From assembly GCF_036014195.1 (NCBI RefSeq), contig NZ_CP107918.1, forward strand, positions 2,790,001-2,854,000: a stretch of 64,000 nt of DNA, written 5' to 3'. The position numbers and the translations under genes are program-made. Shown here piece after piece: positions 17,307 through 26,107 of the stretch. The stretch comes from Streptomyces sp. NBC_00442 (GTDB taxonomy: Bacteria; Actinomycetota; Actinomycetes; Streptomycetales; Streptomycetaceae). The notes beneath the pieces were generated by a model. It was not told the origin of the DNA. It saw only the letters and a program-made list of their open reading frames with translations, and made no database searches. Each line of letters begins with the position of its first letter. Position 1 is the stretch's first letter.

Positions 17307-18551
17307 CTATTCCGCGACCTCCACCAGCACCCCGTTCGTCTCCACTCCCGCGGCCGTCACCACCCGCACCTCCACCCGCCCCGCCTCGACGTCCACCGGC
17401 ACGGGCACGGTCAGCAGGGTGTCCGTCGGGTTGGCGAAGCCGCCGGGGACCGGGATCAGCGGGACGTGGACGTGGACGGCGCCGATGCGCACCACCATCC
17501 GCGCGAGCCGGTCCGGGGTGCCGGCGCCCGGCGGCACGAAGCCCACGCCCCGGATCTCGATGTCGTCCCCGGTCCTGATGGGCGCGTCCAGATCGCCCGC
17601 CTCCCGGGCCCGTACGACGGACAGGACCACCGGGCGGCCGCCCTCCGCGTACTTCGCGGCGAGGTACGTCGCGGCCGAGACCACGACGAGAACCGCCAAC
17701 CCCCAGGGCAGGTCCGGGAGTTGCTCGGGCCGACGTGTCAGGCGTACGACCGCGAAGAGGAGCGCGACCAGGCTCACCGCCACGTACTGGGCGTCCGCGA
17801 GGCTGCCCCTGCCCGCGTCGTCGGCCAGGAGGTCGGCGCCGCGCGGGCGGTCGGCCCGCACCTTCTGGAGGCGCTGCCCGTGGATGCGCACGGTCACGAC
17901 CCGGCGGACGAGGACCGCGATCGACGAGGTGAGGAAGACGACGGTCAACAGGCCGCCGCAGCGCGCCAGTTCGAGACCGTGCAGAACCCTGGCGCGCTCG
18001 GCGGCCTCCGATGCGGCGGCCAGCCGCAGGGCGAGGACCAGCGTCGTGAAGAGCGCGAGCAGGACCCAGGCCGCGGCGACCGCGCGCGAGGTGGAAAGGC
18101 GGTTGTCCTCCCCGAGCACCGGGGCGAGCAGGCCGCCGCCCGAGCGGTACAGGTGGGCCGTGACCGTCAGGAGCACGGCGACGGCGAGGGCCGCCAGGAG
18201 CCCGGCGGTGCGGGCCGGCGTCCATCCCGCTCCGACGGCGGTGGACGCCTCGGCGAGGGCGAGGGCGACCACGCCGCCCCAGACCGTCGCGAGGGTGGCC
18301 CGCCACACGCGGTCCGGCCAGCTCAATCCGGCTTCGCGGCCGCGTTCGGCGACCGCTCGGGCGGACTGGGTCAACTCGTCGGACACCCACTGCCGCGAGG
18401 CCCCGGCGGAATGGGCGAGGGCGGCGGGCAGCCCCTCTCCGGCGGCGAGCCCGTCCCGCTGGGCGAGGAACGCCGCCACCGCGCGCCGGTGCCCGTCCCG
18501 CGCGCCGTGCACGCAGTCACCGCCGCATTGCCGAGCCTCCTGGACCGCCAC
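17307..18551 (-). CDS. Multi-pass membrane protein with C-terminal beta domain
   Basis: This 414-residue protein has a soluble N-terminal segment of about 85 residues and about six membrane helices between 90 and 300. A C-terminal domain of about 110 residues has alternating short strands (DDIEIRGVGFVPPGAG, VPVPVDVEAGRVEVRVVTAAG) that resembles an IPT/TIG immunoglobulin-like fold. The GTG start at 18551 has GGAG seven bases upstream. I do not recognise the family. It stands alone, upstream of the DoxX gene on the same strand. Confidence 0.7.
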   Translation of the reverse strand: MAVQEARQCGGDCVHGARDGHRRAVAAFLAQRDGLAAGEGLPAALAHSAGASRQWVSDELTQSARAVAERGREAGLSWPDRVWRATLATVWGGVVALALAEASTAVGAGWTPARTAGLLAALAVAVLLTVTAHLYRSGGGLLAPVLGEDNRLSTSRAVAAAWVLLALFTTLVLALRLAAASEAAERARVLHGLELARCGGLLTVVFLTSSIAVLVRRVVTVRIHGQRLQKVRADRPRGADLLADDAGRGSLADAQYVAVSLVALLFAVVRLTRRPEQLPDLPWGLAVLVVVSAATYLAAKYAEGGRPVVLSVVRAREAGDLDAPIRTGDDIEIRGVGFVPPGAGTPDRLARMVVRIGAVHVHVPLIPVPGGFANPTDTLLTVPVPVDVEAGRVEVRVVTAAGVETNGVLVEVAE

Positions 18552-18886
18552 TTCGGGACTCCGCCTTCCGTCAAACCCCTTGGACCGTGGGAGGAATTGT
18601 CGCGCACGAATCCGGCCCGGATGCGGGCACTGCCCGGTCCTGAGGGTGATTGGCTAACCATCAAATTGACGTACTACGACACGAGTTCGGTACGGCACGC
18701 GAGGGCCGGCACGCTCGACGGCCCTCGGAACCACCTCCCCCGGGTGAGGCGTGTGCGAAGGAGGAGGCCGGTGACGCTTCATGACGGTGTGGCACCGACC
18801 CTGCCGTTTTAACCCATCCGGGTGGTTGAATAGCGCACATCACGTCACGTGACTTGACAAATCAGACACTGGAAAGGTTTCACATC
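18552..18886. promoter_or_regulatory. Divergent region with a GTCACGTGAC palindrome before the TerD gene
   Basis: This 335-base region has no convincing gene. A perfect 10-bp palindrome GTCACGTGAC lies at 18844-18853, directly followed by TTGACA (18854-18859), a consensus -35 hexamer. No good -10 is found at the matching distance, so the promoter is tentative. The palindrome is a candidate operator. Confidence 0.45.
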
Positions 18887-19495
18887 ATGACCACTCCGCC
18901 CACACCCAGCGTCCTCACCCTGACCAAGGAGCACGGCGCCGCCGACCTCGACGGTGTGACGAAGATGGGCATCGGCGCTTCCTGGGACACCACCTCCGGC
19001 GGGAGCGGCGCACTGCTGGGCGCCCTGCGCAAGGCGCGCGGCACCGACCTGGATGTGTTCGCCATCCTCATGAACGGCAAGGACCCGGTCCGTTTCGCCG
19101 GCCTGGACGTGACCGACCCCCTGCAGAACGGCGCCGTGACGTCCACCGGTGACAACCAGACCGGGCGCGGGGACGGCGACGACGAACTGATCGAGGTCAC
19201 CTTCGACCGGGTGCCGCCCCAGGTCACCAGCATCGTGTTCATCTGCGCCGCCTACAAGAAGGGCAGCGACTTCCGGAAGGCCGCGAACGTGTCCTTCAAG
19301 GTCTACGACAGCACCGGCGGCACCACCCAGCAGGTCGCCGACATATGGCCCTCGCTCCTGGGCAACGGAAACGCCATCGCCGTCGCCAAGGCCTACCGCG
19401 TGGGTGCGTCCTGGAAGCTGGAAGTCATCAACACGCGCGGCACGGTCAAGCAGGGCGACCAGGACAGCCTGCTGCGGTTCGCGGTCAACAAGTAA
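18887..19495 (+). CDS. TerD family calcium-binding stress protein
   Basis: This 202-residue protein belongs to the TerD/CABP family, linked to tellurite and other stress responses. It shows the beta-sandwich signatures GIGASWDTT, DLDVFAILMN and GRGDGDDELIEV, which supply the acidic calcium ligands. Length and order fit typical TerD proteins. The ATG at 18887 has GGAAAGG nine bases upstream. No terB, terC or other ter gene is linked, so this is a lone paralogue like the several dispersed copies in Streptomyces. It is probably cytoplasmic. Confidence 0.9.
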   Translation: MTTPPTPSVLTLTKEHGAADLDGVTKMGIGASWDTTSGGSGALLGALRKARGTDLDVFAILMNGKDPVRFAGLDVTDPLQNGAVTSTGDNQTGRGDGDDELIEVTFDRVPPQVTSIVFICAAYKKGSDFRKAANVSFKVYDSTGGTTQQVADIWPSLLGNGNAIAVAKAYRVGASWKLEVINTRGTVKQGDQDSLLRFAVNK

Positions 19496-19526
19496 CCGTC
19501 GACGCATGACGGTCAACACGTGACGG
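19482..19526. repeat. Degenerate duplication spanning the TerD stop codon
   Basis: CGGTCAACAAGTAACCG (19482-19498, with the TAA stop) recurs as CGGTCAACACGTGACGG (19510-19526), matching at 14 of 17 positions with a period of 28. The second copy turns the stop region into GTGAC. Confidence 0.6.
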
Positions 19527-19696
19527 GCGCCAAGTGGCGGTCACCCGGCAACGGCGCCTCGGCGGCCCGCCGTTGGGGGCCTTCCGGGGCGGCCGGTGCA
19601 CAGATCTTCTCGTCTTCGCCGGCTCGTGCGATCGTGACCTGACGACATGTCAGACGCATGTCGGACACCGGACTCTGCGAGTGGGAGGTCACCGAC

Positions 19697-20044
19697 GTGG
19701 CGCAGGACTGGACGGCGGTCTATCTGGCGCACCGGGAGACGTACGCCGCGTTCTTGACCGCGACGGACATGGAGGCCCGGGTGTCGTGGCATCGCTGGCG
19801 CGGCGAGTACGAGGACCGGCAGCAGGCGCTCGCCGCCACCGATGCCGCCTTCTCGACGACGCAGGCCGCCTTCAACATGATCGACCTGGAGGCCGTGGGC
19901 GCGGCCGCGGAGGCCGCGGCGCTCGTGGCGGCGATCCGGGCGATGCACGAGGCCGACGAGGAGCCCGCCGGCGTCTGGGAGGAATTCACCAGGCTGCGCA
20001 CGGAGTTCGTCGCGGCGGCACGCGAACACCTCAAGGCCCATTGA
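19697..20044 (+). CDS. Small helical hypothetical protein
   Basis: This 115-residue acidic protein is predicted almost all helical, with Ala- and Glu-rich heptad-like stretches (IDLEAVGAAAEAAALVAAIRAM). It lacks a signal or membrane segment. I chose the GTG at 19697 because GGGAGG at 19683-19688 sits eight bases upstream; the frame opens 39 bases earlier. No family is recognised. A strong bidirectional terminator follows. Confidence 0.65.
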   Translation: MAQDWTAVYLAHRETYAAFLTATDMEARVSWHRWRGEYEDRQQALAATDAAFSTTQAAFNMIDLEAVGAAAEAAALVAAIRAMHEADEEPAGVWEEFTRLRTEFVAAAREHLKAH

Positions 20045-20055
20045 GCCCGGTACGT

Positions 20056-20091
20056 CCATGGCGTCGCCCCTCGCGAGGGGCGACGCCATGG
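20056..20091. terminator. Perfect 36-bp palindromic bidirectional terminator
   Basis: Bases 20056-20091 form an uninterrupted palindrome centred on TCGCGA, with arms beginning CCATGGCGTCGCCCC. It lies between the convergent small hypothetical gene and guaA and should fold into a very stable stem in either transcript. No T-tract is present, as is common in Streptomyces. Confidence 0.85.
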
Positions 20092-20109
20092 GCCGAGCGG
20101 TGGAGCTAC

Positions 20110-20139
20110 TTCCCGTGCCGGGTCTCCCCGTGCCGGGTC
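20110..20139. repeat. 15-bp tandem duplication at the guaA stop
   Basis: TTCCCGTGCCGGGTC (20110-20124) is followed by TCCCCGTGCCGGGTC (20125-20139), which match at 14 of 15 bases. The right copy runs into the guaA stop codon (20138-20140, minus strand). Confidence 0.85.
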
Positions 20140-21727
20140 ACTCCCATTCGATCGTCCCCGGCGGCTTGCTCGTCACGTCGAGCACGACGCGGTTGACGTC
20201 GGCGACCTCGTTGGTGATGCGGGTGGAGATCTTCGCGAGCACGTCGTACGGCATCCGCGTCCAGTCCGCCGTCATGGCGTCCTCGGAGGAGACCGGGCGC
20301 AGCACGATCGGGTGGCCGTAGGTGCGGCCGTCGCCCTGGACGCCCACCGAGCGCACATCGGCGAGCAGCACGACCGGGCACTGCCAGATCTCGCGGTCGA
20401 GCCCGGCCGCGGTCAGCTCCTCGCGGGCGATCGCGTCGGCCTCGCGCAGCAGGTCCAGGCGCTCCTTGGTGACCTCGCCGACGATGCGGATGCCGAGGCC
20501 GGGGCCGGGGAACGGCTGGCGCTGGACGATCTCGTCGGGCAGGCCGAGCTCCTGGCCGACCATGCGGACCTCGTCCTTGAACAGCTTGCGCAGCGGCTCG
20601 ACGAGCTCGAACTCGATGTCGTCGGGCAGGCCGCCCACGTTGTGGTGCGACTTGATGTTCGCGGTGCCGGTGCCGCCGCCGGACTCGACGACGTCCGGGT
20701 AGAGCGTGCCCTGCACGAGGAAGGCGACCTCGGGGCCGTCCTCCTGGAGGATCTCCAGCTGGGCCTGCTCGAAGACGCGGATGAACTCGCGCCCGATGAT
20801 CTTGCGCTTCTCCTCGGGATCGCTGACCCCGGCCAGCGCGTCGAGGAACCGCTCCTGCGCGTCGACGACCTTCAGGTTCGCACCGGTCGCGGCGACGAAG
20901 TCCTTCTCGACCTGCTCGGTCTCGCCCTTGCGCATCAGGCCGTGGTCGACGTACACGCAGGTCAGCTGGGAGCCGATGGCCTTCTGCACGAGGGCCGCGG
21001 CGACCGCGGAGTCCACGCCGCCGGACAGGCCGCAGATGGCGCGCTTGGTGCCGACCTGCTCGCGGATGAGGGCGACCTGCTCCTCGACGACGTTGTGCGT
21101 CGTCCACGTCGGCTCGATGCCCGCGCCGCGGTAGAGGAAGTGCTCAAGGATCTGCTGGCCGTGCGTGGAGTGCAGCACCTCGGGGTGGTACTGGACGCCG
21201 TACAGCTTCTTCTCGTCGTTCTCGAAGGCCGCGACGGGCACGACGTCCGTGGAGGCCGTCACCGTGAAGCCCTCGGGGGCCGCCGAGCAGGCATCGCCGT
21301 GCGACATCCACACCGACTGCTCGGCCGGGGTGCCCTCGAAGAGGGTGGAGCCCATCTTGGAGACGGTCAGCGGCGTGCGGCCGTACTCGCGGGCGCCGTT
21401 GTCGTCGACCGTGCCGCCGAGCGTGGTCGCCATCAGCTGGAAGCCGTAGCACATGCCGAAGACCGGCACCCCGGCCTCGAAGATCGCGCGGTCCAGGCGC
21501 GGGGCGCCCTCGGCGTACACGGAGGACGGGCCGCCGGAGAGGATGATCGCCTTGGGGTTCTTGGCCAGCATCTCGGCCACGGGCATGCTGCTCGGGACGA
21601 TCTCGCTGTATACCCGGGCCTCGCGGACGCGGCGGGCGATGAGCTGGGCGTACTGCGCGCCGAAGTCGACGACCAGGACGACGTCCGGGTTGTTGTCGGG
21701 CGCGGCTGCGGAGGGTGCTGCTGGCAC
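20138..21727 (-). CDS. guaA: GMP synthase (glutamine-hydrolysing)
   Basis: This 529-residue enzyme makes GMP from XMP, ATP and glutamine, the last step of guanine nucleotide synthesis. The N-terminal class I amidotransferase has the catalytic Cys in GMCYGFQLM and the His-Glu pair in YHPEV. The ATP pyrophosphatase has the P-loop [12 protein letters not shown]. The dimerisation domain ends in the conserved KPPGTIEWE. The GTG at 21727 has GGAAGG nine bases upstream. guaB and guaB3 lie about 24 kb away in the same window. Confidence 0.97.
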   Translation of the reverse strand: MPAAPSAAAPDNNPDVVLVVDFGAQYAQLIARRVREARVYSEIVPSSMPVAEMLAKNPKAIILSGGPSSVYAEGAPRLDRAIFEAGVPVFGMCYGFQLMATTLGGTVDDNGAREYGRTPLTVSKMGSTLFEGTPAEQSVWMSHGDACSAAPEGFTVTASTDVVPVAAFENDEKKLYGVQYHPEVLHSTHGQQILEHFLYRGAGIEPTWTTHNVVEEQVALIREQVGTKRAICGLSGGVDSAVAAALVQKAIGSQLTCVYVDHGLMRKGETEQVEKDFVAATGANLKVVDAQERFLDALAGVSDPEEKRKIIGREFIRVFEQAQLEILQEDGPEVAFLVQGTLYPDVVESGGGTGTANIKSHHNVGGLPDDIEFELVEPLRKLFKDEVRMVGQELGLPDEIVQRQPFPGPGLGIRIVGEVTKERLDLLREADAIAREELTAAGLDREIWQCPVVLLADVRSVGVQGDGRTYGHPIVLRPVSSEDAMTADWTRMPYDVLAKISTRITNEVADVNRVVLDVTSKPPGTIEWE

Positions 21728-21820
21728 GGGTGGCGGCCTTCCGGCGGTGGGAGGGGGTCGATGTTTGTCGATTCTACCGGGGCGGGCGGTGGCCGGTTCG
21801 TCTCACCATCCGAACCCGGA

Positions 21821-21851
21821 TTGGTCCCCGCTGCGGGCGCCGGTCCATACT
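21821..21851 (+). promoter_or_regulatory. Candidate promoter for a leaderless leader-peptide mRNA
   Basis: TTGGTC (21821-21826) and CATACT (21846-21851) lie 19 bases apart. Six bases separate the -10 from the ATG at 21858, so transcription would begin at or next to the start codon, giving a leaderless message. Confidence 0.5.
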
Positions 21852-21857
21852 GTGCGC

Positions 21858-21938
21858 ATGCGCGAGCACCAGACCTTCGTCTTTACCTATGGCACCCGGC
21901 CCGCCGGGCGCCATGGGTTCGTGGGTTTCGCCGCTTGA
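21858..21938 (+). CDS. 26-residue Phe/Tyr-rich leader peptide upstream of chorismate mutase
   Basis: This short frame encodes 26 residues, including the run TFVFTY and later GFVGF: four Phe and one Tyr. It uses TTT and TAT, both rare in this G+C-rich DNA. No ribosome site precedes it, but a promoter-like -10 lies six bases upstream, which fits leaderless translation. A strong terminator hairpin follows 19 bases after its stop, and the chorismate mutase gene begins 54 bases after the hairpin. This is the layout of an amino-acid-responsive attenuator: ribosomes stalling at Phe/Tyr codons would favour read-through into the gene. Within the frame, 21891-21912 forms a hairpin whose right half can also pair with the terminator's left arm. 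Confidence 0.7.
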   Translation: MREHQTFVFTYGTRPAGRHGFVGFAA

Positions 21939-21957
21939 GCGACTGACACACACTTCC

Positions 21958-21994
21958 CAGAGCGCCCCGGGCCGACAAGGCCCGGGGCGCTCTG
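21958..21994 (+). terminator. Attenuator-type terminator before chorismate mutase
   Basis: CAGAGCGCCCCGGGCC (21958-21973) pairs perfectly with 21979-21994 across a five-base loop, GACAA. A short GGTTT follows. It sits between the Phe/Tyr-rich leader and the chorismate mutase gene on the same strand, so it is placed to control that gene rather than to end a longer upstream transcript. Confidence 0.8.
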
Positions 21995-22048
21995 CGGTTT
22001 CCGGTCCTTGCCGATCCGGGGCGCCGCATCCCTCACCAGGAGCCCCCC

Positions 22049-22384
22049 ATGAGCAGCACGACCGTCACCGGCACGACCCTCGCCGGCGCGCCCCTCACCG
22101 GCCCGGACGTCGCCGAGAGGACCGGCGCGCGCACCGACGAGGCCGCCGCGGTGATCACCGGCGCACGCGAGCGCATCGACGCGCTCGACGACCGCATCAT
22201 CGGCCTGATCCAGGAACGCATGGCCGTGTCCGCCGTCATCCAGGAATCCCGCATCGCCTCCGGCGGCCGCCGGGTCAACCTCAACCGCGAGATGGAGGTC
22301 CTGGCCCACTTCCGCGACGCCCTCGGCAAGCCCGGCACCGCCCTCGCGATGACGATGCTGGAGCTGTGCCGGGGCCGTATCTGA
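22049..22384 (+). CDS. Chorismate mutase (AroQ type)
   Basis: This 111-residue all-helical enzyme converts chorismate to prephenate, the branch point to phenylalanine and tyrosine. The core shows the AroQ pattern (ARERIDALDDRIIGLIQERMAVS, then RVNLNREMEVLAHFRDALG) with the Arg and Glu residues that bind the substrate. The N-terminal 35 residues are a variable Thr/Ala-rich extension. AGGAG precedes the ATG. The upstream leader peptide and terminator suggest control by Phe/Tyr supply. Confidence 0.9.
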   Translation: MSSTTVTGTTLAGAPLTGPDVAERTGARTDEAAAVITGARERIDALDDRIIGLIQERMAVSAVIQESRIASGGRRVNLNREMEVLAHFRDALGKPGTALAMTMLELCRGRI

Positions 22385-22589
22385 GTTCGGGCGCTCCTCA
22401 CCCGTACGGCGCCGTGACCGTCCCCGGCCCGGCTTCGTTGGTGGGGTGTCCGCGCCAGCCAGGGGCGGGCCCGAAGAAACCACGCGTGGCTCCGCTGGGG
22501 CGTGTGACGTATCTGCAAGTACGTCGTGGGACCTCGCCCCAGTGTGCGTGACCGGACGGCAGGGGACAGCAGCCCGGTCACACCCAAGA

Positions 22590-22623
22590 GCGGTCGGTTC
22601 CGGGGACGCCCGGAACCGACCGC
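22590..22623. terminator. Perfect 15-bp stem terminator
   Basis: GCGGTCGGTTCCGGG (22590-22604) pairs exactly with 22609-22623 across a four-base loop. It lies between the convergent chorismate mutase gene and the minus-strand membrane protein gene and could end both. The rest of the 22385-22712 gap holds a second, small CACGGCA/TGCCGTG hairpin at about 22684-22701 and no convincing gene. Confidence 0.8.
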
Positions 22624-22712
22624 ATCCGGTCGGACGACCGCCCAGGTCGCGACCCTTCTCCTTGCTTCACTTCACCTTTCACCCACGGCAGTTGTGCCGT
22701 GTTCCCTCACAC

Positions 22713-23915
22713 TCAGGTGCGGCTGACGACGCCGCATCCCTTCTGGCGCTCCGCGTCCAGCTGCTTGCTGCGGTCGTACGGGTCGACGGCGGAGCCGCTC
22801 GGCGAGGGGCCCGCGGGCGCGTCGCCGAACTGGGGATGCACGTATCCGTCGTAGACGTCGCACGCCGAGTTGGCGATGTTCTCGTCGTACGCGCCGATCC
22901 AGAGCCTGCCGCCGGTGGAGGCCTCGCCGGCCGGTCGTGCGACCTCGACGTCCAGGATCCGGCGCACGATCGTGCGGGCCACCTCCGTCGAGCCGGGCGC
23001 CGTCTTCGCCAGCGGATAGACGAAGGTGTAGTCGGCGTGCACGAGGACTCCCCCGCCGGACTTGGCGCTGAACGTCATGCGGCCCCGGGTCTTGACCACG
23101 CTCCCCACCAGCGCGACCTCCTTGGGGTCGAACCGCGTGAAGAAGGTCAGCGGGTCGTGGCCCTTGTCCGGCTCGGCCAGCGCGGTGGTGAGGTGGCCCA
23201 GGAAGTCCTTCTCCCGCGGGTCGATCAGCGCGAGCGCCGCCTCGGGACGGCCGCCGGCCAGGGTCACCGGGTTCAGGTCGGCGTCGATCAGCAGGGCGCG
23301 CGTATCGGCGAGGGCCGCGGCCACTCGCTCCTTGGAGAGTCCCCCGACCGCGGTGGCCCCGGGCACCTCGATGCCGGCGGCGCCGTCCGCGTACTGCGCC
23401 GCGGGAGAGCCGCGGAACGGCTCCTTGAGAGTGGGCTCGTCCGGGTCGAAGGAGGGCGGGGCGCCGGTGGGGGCCGCGGTCTCCGCCGGGAGCGGGGTGG
23501 CGGCCGTGGCCGTGTCGTCACCGCTGTCGTCACCGGTCAGCACGGACAGGGCGCGGGCGGGGTTGAGCGCGACCAGCAGGAGGCCCGCACACAGGAGGAT
23601 GCCCAGCACGCCCCACGTGCGGCGCCTGCGCCCGGCCCGGCCGTCCATCTCCTGCCACGCGGGCCCGGACCGCCAGCCCTGGGGCTCGGCGGGCCGCCGC
23701 TTGCCCTTGCCGCCGCGGCCCCGGCCTGCGGCCTCGGCGGCCTCCCGCTCCTTGCGCAGCCGGTCGGTCACCAGCCGGGCGCGCGCCGAGGGCTCCTTGG
23801 GCGCCGCTGACGCCTTGATGTCCAGCTCGCTGTCGCGGACGAACCGCTCCCAGACCTCGTCCGGCACCGCGTCGTCGCCCGACGTCCCTCCCGAGGCCGG
23901 CTGCTTCTCGCTCAC
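22713..23915 (-). CDS. Single-pass membrane protein of unknown function
   Basis: This 400-residue protein has an Arg/Lys-rich cytoplasmic part of about 95 residues (VWERFVRDSELDIKA, RGRGGKGKRRP), one membrane helix (TWGVLGILLCAGLLLVAL) and an extracytoplasmic domain of about 270 residues with no recognised fold. Two Cys near the C-terminus (SACDVYDGY and QKGCG) could form a disulfide. The GTG at 23915 has AAGGGG upstream; the longer open frame to 24122 crosses the promoter region. This domain layout recurs in Streptomyces membrane proteins of unknown role. Confidence 0.75.
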   Translation of the reverse strand: MSEKQPASGGTSGDDAVPDEVWERFVRDSELDIKASAAPKEPSARARLVTDRLRKEREAAEAAGRGRGGKGKRRPAEPQGWRSGPAWQEMDGRAGRRRRTWGVLGILLCAGLLLVALNPARALSVLTGDDSGDDTATAATPLPAETAAPTGAPPSFDPDEPTLKEPFRGSPAAQYADGAAGIEVPGATAVGGLSKERVAAALADTRALLIDADLNPVTLAGGRPEAALALIDPREKDFLGHLTTALAEPDKGHDPLTFFTRFDPKEVALVGSVVKTRGRMTFSAKSGGGVLVHADYTFVYPLAKTAPGSTEVARTIVRRILDVEVARPAGEASTGGRLWIGAYDENIANSACDVYDGYVHPQFGDAPAGPSPSGSAVDPYDRSKQLDAERQKGCGVVSRT

Positions 23916-24136
23916 GTGAATCCCCTTGACGTGTCCTGGGCGGCACGGGCGGCCGCGGCAGCCGTTCGACAGGCGGAACAGCGCGATAGTTGCCCCGCCG
24001 GCGAAGTGGCGTGGATCACATAAGGATTTCGTGAAGACGGACAACCATTCACGTGAGTCGCAGGTCATGCAGACGGAACCAACAGCCTCGCCCGTGCTCT
24101 GTTCACGCCTGCGGGGCTCCACCAGGTCTCCGCGTT

Positions 24137-24180
24137 CGCGAGAGGCGCTGCACTCGGAGGGGGGTGCAGCGCCTCTCGCG
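24137..24180. terminator. 17-bp stem terminator downstream of the GMC oxidoreductase gene
   Basis: CGCGAGAGGCGCTGCAC (24137-24153) pairs perfectly with 24164-24180 across a ten-base loop. It lies 34 bases past the oxidoreductase stop on the minus strand. The rest of the 23916-24213 gap contains no visible gene. Confidence 0.8.
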
Positions 24181-24213
24181 TGTCCGGGTCTGCCGCACGG
24201 CAGCGGCGGCCGC

Positions 24214-26046
24214 CTACGCCTTCGGCTTCGTCGCCGGCCGCGCCCCCTGCGGCTTCGGCGGGACCGGCGGCAGGCCGAGGAACGGCAGCTTCAGCGCACC
24301 GAACGCCTCCGCCGGAACCGCCGGCGCCTTCGGCTCGACCGGAGCGAGCCGCACATAGGCCGCACCCTGCGCCGGGCGGGGGTCCTCATCGCCCTTGTTC
24401 GGCCACAGCGACATCGCCCGCTCGGCCTGCGCGGTGATCGTCAGGGACGGGTTCACGCCCAGGTTGGCCGAGACGGCCGCGCCGTCGACCACCGAGATCC
24501 CCGGGTGCCCGTAGAGCCGGTGGTACGGGTCGATCACGCCGGTCTCGGCCGAGTCGCCGATCGGACAGCCGCCCAGGAAGTGCGCGGTGAGCGGGGTGCC
24601 CATGAGCTCGCCGACGTTCGAACCCGCGAAGCCGTTGATCTCCGCCGCGATCGCCGCGGCGCCCTGCGTGGCCGCCCTGATCTGCTTGGGATTGGGCGCG
24701 CCGTGCCCCTGCTCCGCGGTCAGCAGGCCCTTGCCGACGCCGTCCCGCTTGAGGTGGGTGGTGAGCGAATTGTCGAGCGACTGCATGACCAGACCGATGA
24801 TCGTTCGCTCGGACCAGTGGTGGTTGCTGATCGAACGTGCCAGGAGCAGGGGGTGCTTGGCGGCGTTGCCGAGCCAGTTGCGTACCCGGTTGACGCCGTA
24901 GGGCACCTGGAGGATCGACATGCCGCCCATCGCGTTCGAGCCCTTGCCGTAGCGGACGGGCTCGATGTGGGTGTTGTCGTCCGGGTGGATCGAGGAGGTG
25001 ATGGCGACACCCCGGGTGAAGTCCACCTTGGGCACGCCGTGCCGTTTGCGGTAGCGGCGGGGGGTGGTCTGCGCGCCGACGAGCGCCTCCGAGTTGGTGC
25101 GGGTCAGCTCGCCCAACCTCTTGGATATGTAGGGGAGTTGCCCGCCCGCCTTCATGCGGTGCAGCAGCGTCTGGGTGCCGTAGGTGCCGGCCGCGACGAC
25201 GACGTGGCGCGCGGTGAAGAGCCGGCCAGGGGCGTCCTTGCGGTCGGTGGGCAGCGTCGCGACGGCGTGGCCGCCGCGCGAGTCGCCGGTCACCGAGACG
25301 ACGGTGGTCATGGGGTGGACGACCGCGCCCGCCTTCTCGGCGAGGTAGAGGTAGTTCTCGTTGAGGGTGTTCTTCGCGCCGTGCCGGCACCCCGTCATGC
25401 ACTCGCCGCACTCGGTGCACGCCTTGCGGGAGGGGCCCGCGCCACCGAAGTACGGGTCGTCGACCGCCGTGCCGGGCCGCGCCTTCGCCGTGCCGTCACC
25501 GTCCTGGCCGTCGCCGAAGAAGACCCCGACGGGCGCCATGTGGAAGGTGTCGCCGACGCCCATGCGCTGGGCGGCGGCCTTGAGGTGGACGTCGGAGGGG
25601 GTCATCGTCGGGTTGAGGCGCACGCCGAGCATGCGCCGCGCCTGGTCGTAGTAGGGCGCCAGCTCGTCCTGCCAGTCGGTGATGGACTTCCACTGCGGGT
25701 CGTCGAAGAACTGTTTCGGCGGCACGTAGAGGGTGTTGGCGTAGTTGAGCGAGCCGCCGCCGACACCGGCGCCGCCGAGCACCATCACGTTGCCGAGCAG
25801 GTGGATGCGCTGGATGCCGTACAGGCCGAGCTTCGGCGCCCACAGGTAGTTCTTGATGTCCCAGGAGTTCTTCGGCAGGGTCGCCGCGGTGAAACGCCGG
25901 CCCGCTTCGAGCACGCCGACGCGGTACCCCTTCTCCGTGAGCCGCAGCGCCGTCACCGAGCCGCCGAAGCCCGAGCCGACCACGACGACGTCGTAGTCGT
26001 ACCCGCCGTCCTCGTCCGGATTCTGCGCTGGGGGTACCTGGGACAT
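24214..26046 (-). CDS. GMC-family FAD oxidoreductase with ferredoxin-like Cys cluster
   Basis: This 610-residue flavoprotein resembles the cholesterol oxidase branch of the GMC family. The FAD-binding Rossmann motif VVVVGSGFGGSVTALRL lies near residues 20-36, and the C-terminal GMC signature includes HFLGGCPIGDS and GVNPSLTITAQAERAM. It probably oxidises an alcohol or sterol-like substrate. Near residues 209-219 it has CTECGECMTGC, a CxxCxxCxxxC pattern typical of iron-sulfur ligands and absent from classical cholesterol oxidase. It ends in a Pro-rich tail. The ATG at 26046 has GAGGAG upstream. It lies 61 bases after the aldehyde dehydrogenase gene on the same strand, so one may supply the other's aldehyde. 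Confidence 0.85.
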   Translation of the reverse strand: MSQVPPAQNPDEDGGYDYDVVVVGSGFGGSVTALRLTEKGYRVGVLEAGRRFTAATLPKNSWDIKNYLWAPKLGLYGIQRIHLLGNVMVLGGAGVGGGSLNYANTLYVPPKQFFDDPQWKSITDWQDELAPYYDQARRMLGVRLNPTMTPSDVHLKAAAQRMGVGDTFHMAPVGVFFGDGQDGDGTAKARPGTAVDDPYFGGAGPSRKACTECGECMTGCRHGAKNTLNENYLYLAEKAGAVVHPMTTVVSVTGDSRGGHAVATLPTDRKDAPGRLFTARHVVVAAGTYGTQTLLHRMKAGGQLPYISKRLGELTRTNSEALVGAQTTPRRYRKRHGVPKVDFTRGVAITSSIHPDDNTHIEPVRYGKGSNAMGGMSILQVPYGVNRVRNWLGNAAKHPLLLARSISNHHWSERTIIGLVMQSLDNSLTTHLKRDGVGKGLLTAEQGHGAPNPKQIRAATQGAAAIAAEINGFAGSNVGELMGTPLTAHFLGGCPIGDSAETGVIDPYHRLYGHPGISVVDGAAVSANLGVNPSLTITAQAERAMSLWPNKGDEDPRPAQGAAYVRLAPVEPKAPAVPAEAFGALKLPFLGLPPVPPKPQGARPATKPKA

Positions 26047-26107
26047 GGCTCTCCTCGTGCACGGGGTCAAAGTGAACTTGGGCGGGGGCGAGCTTCGAAG
26101 AGACGGC

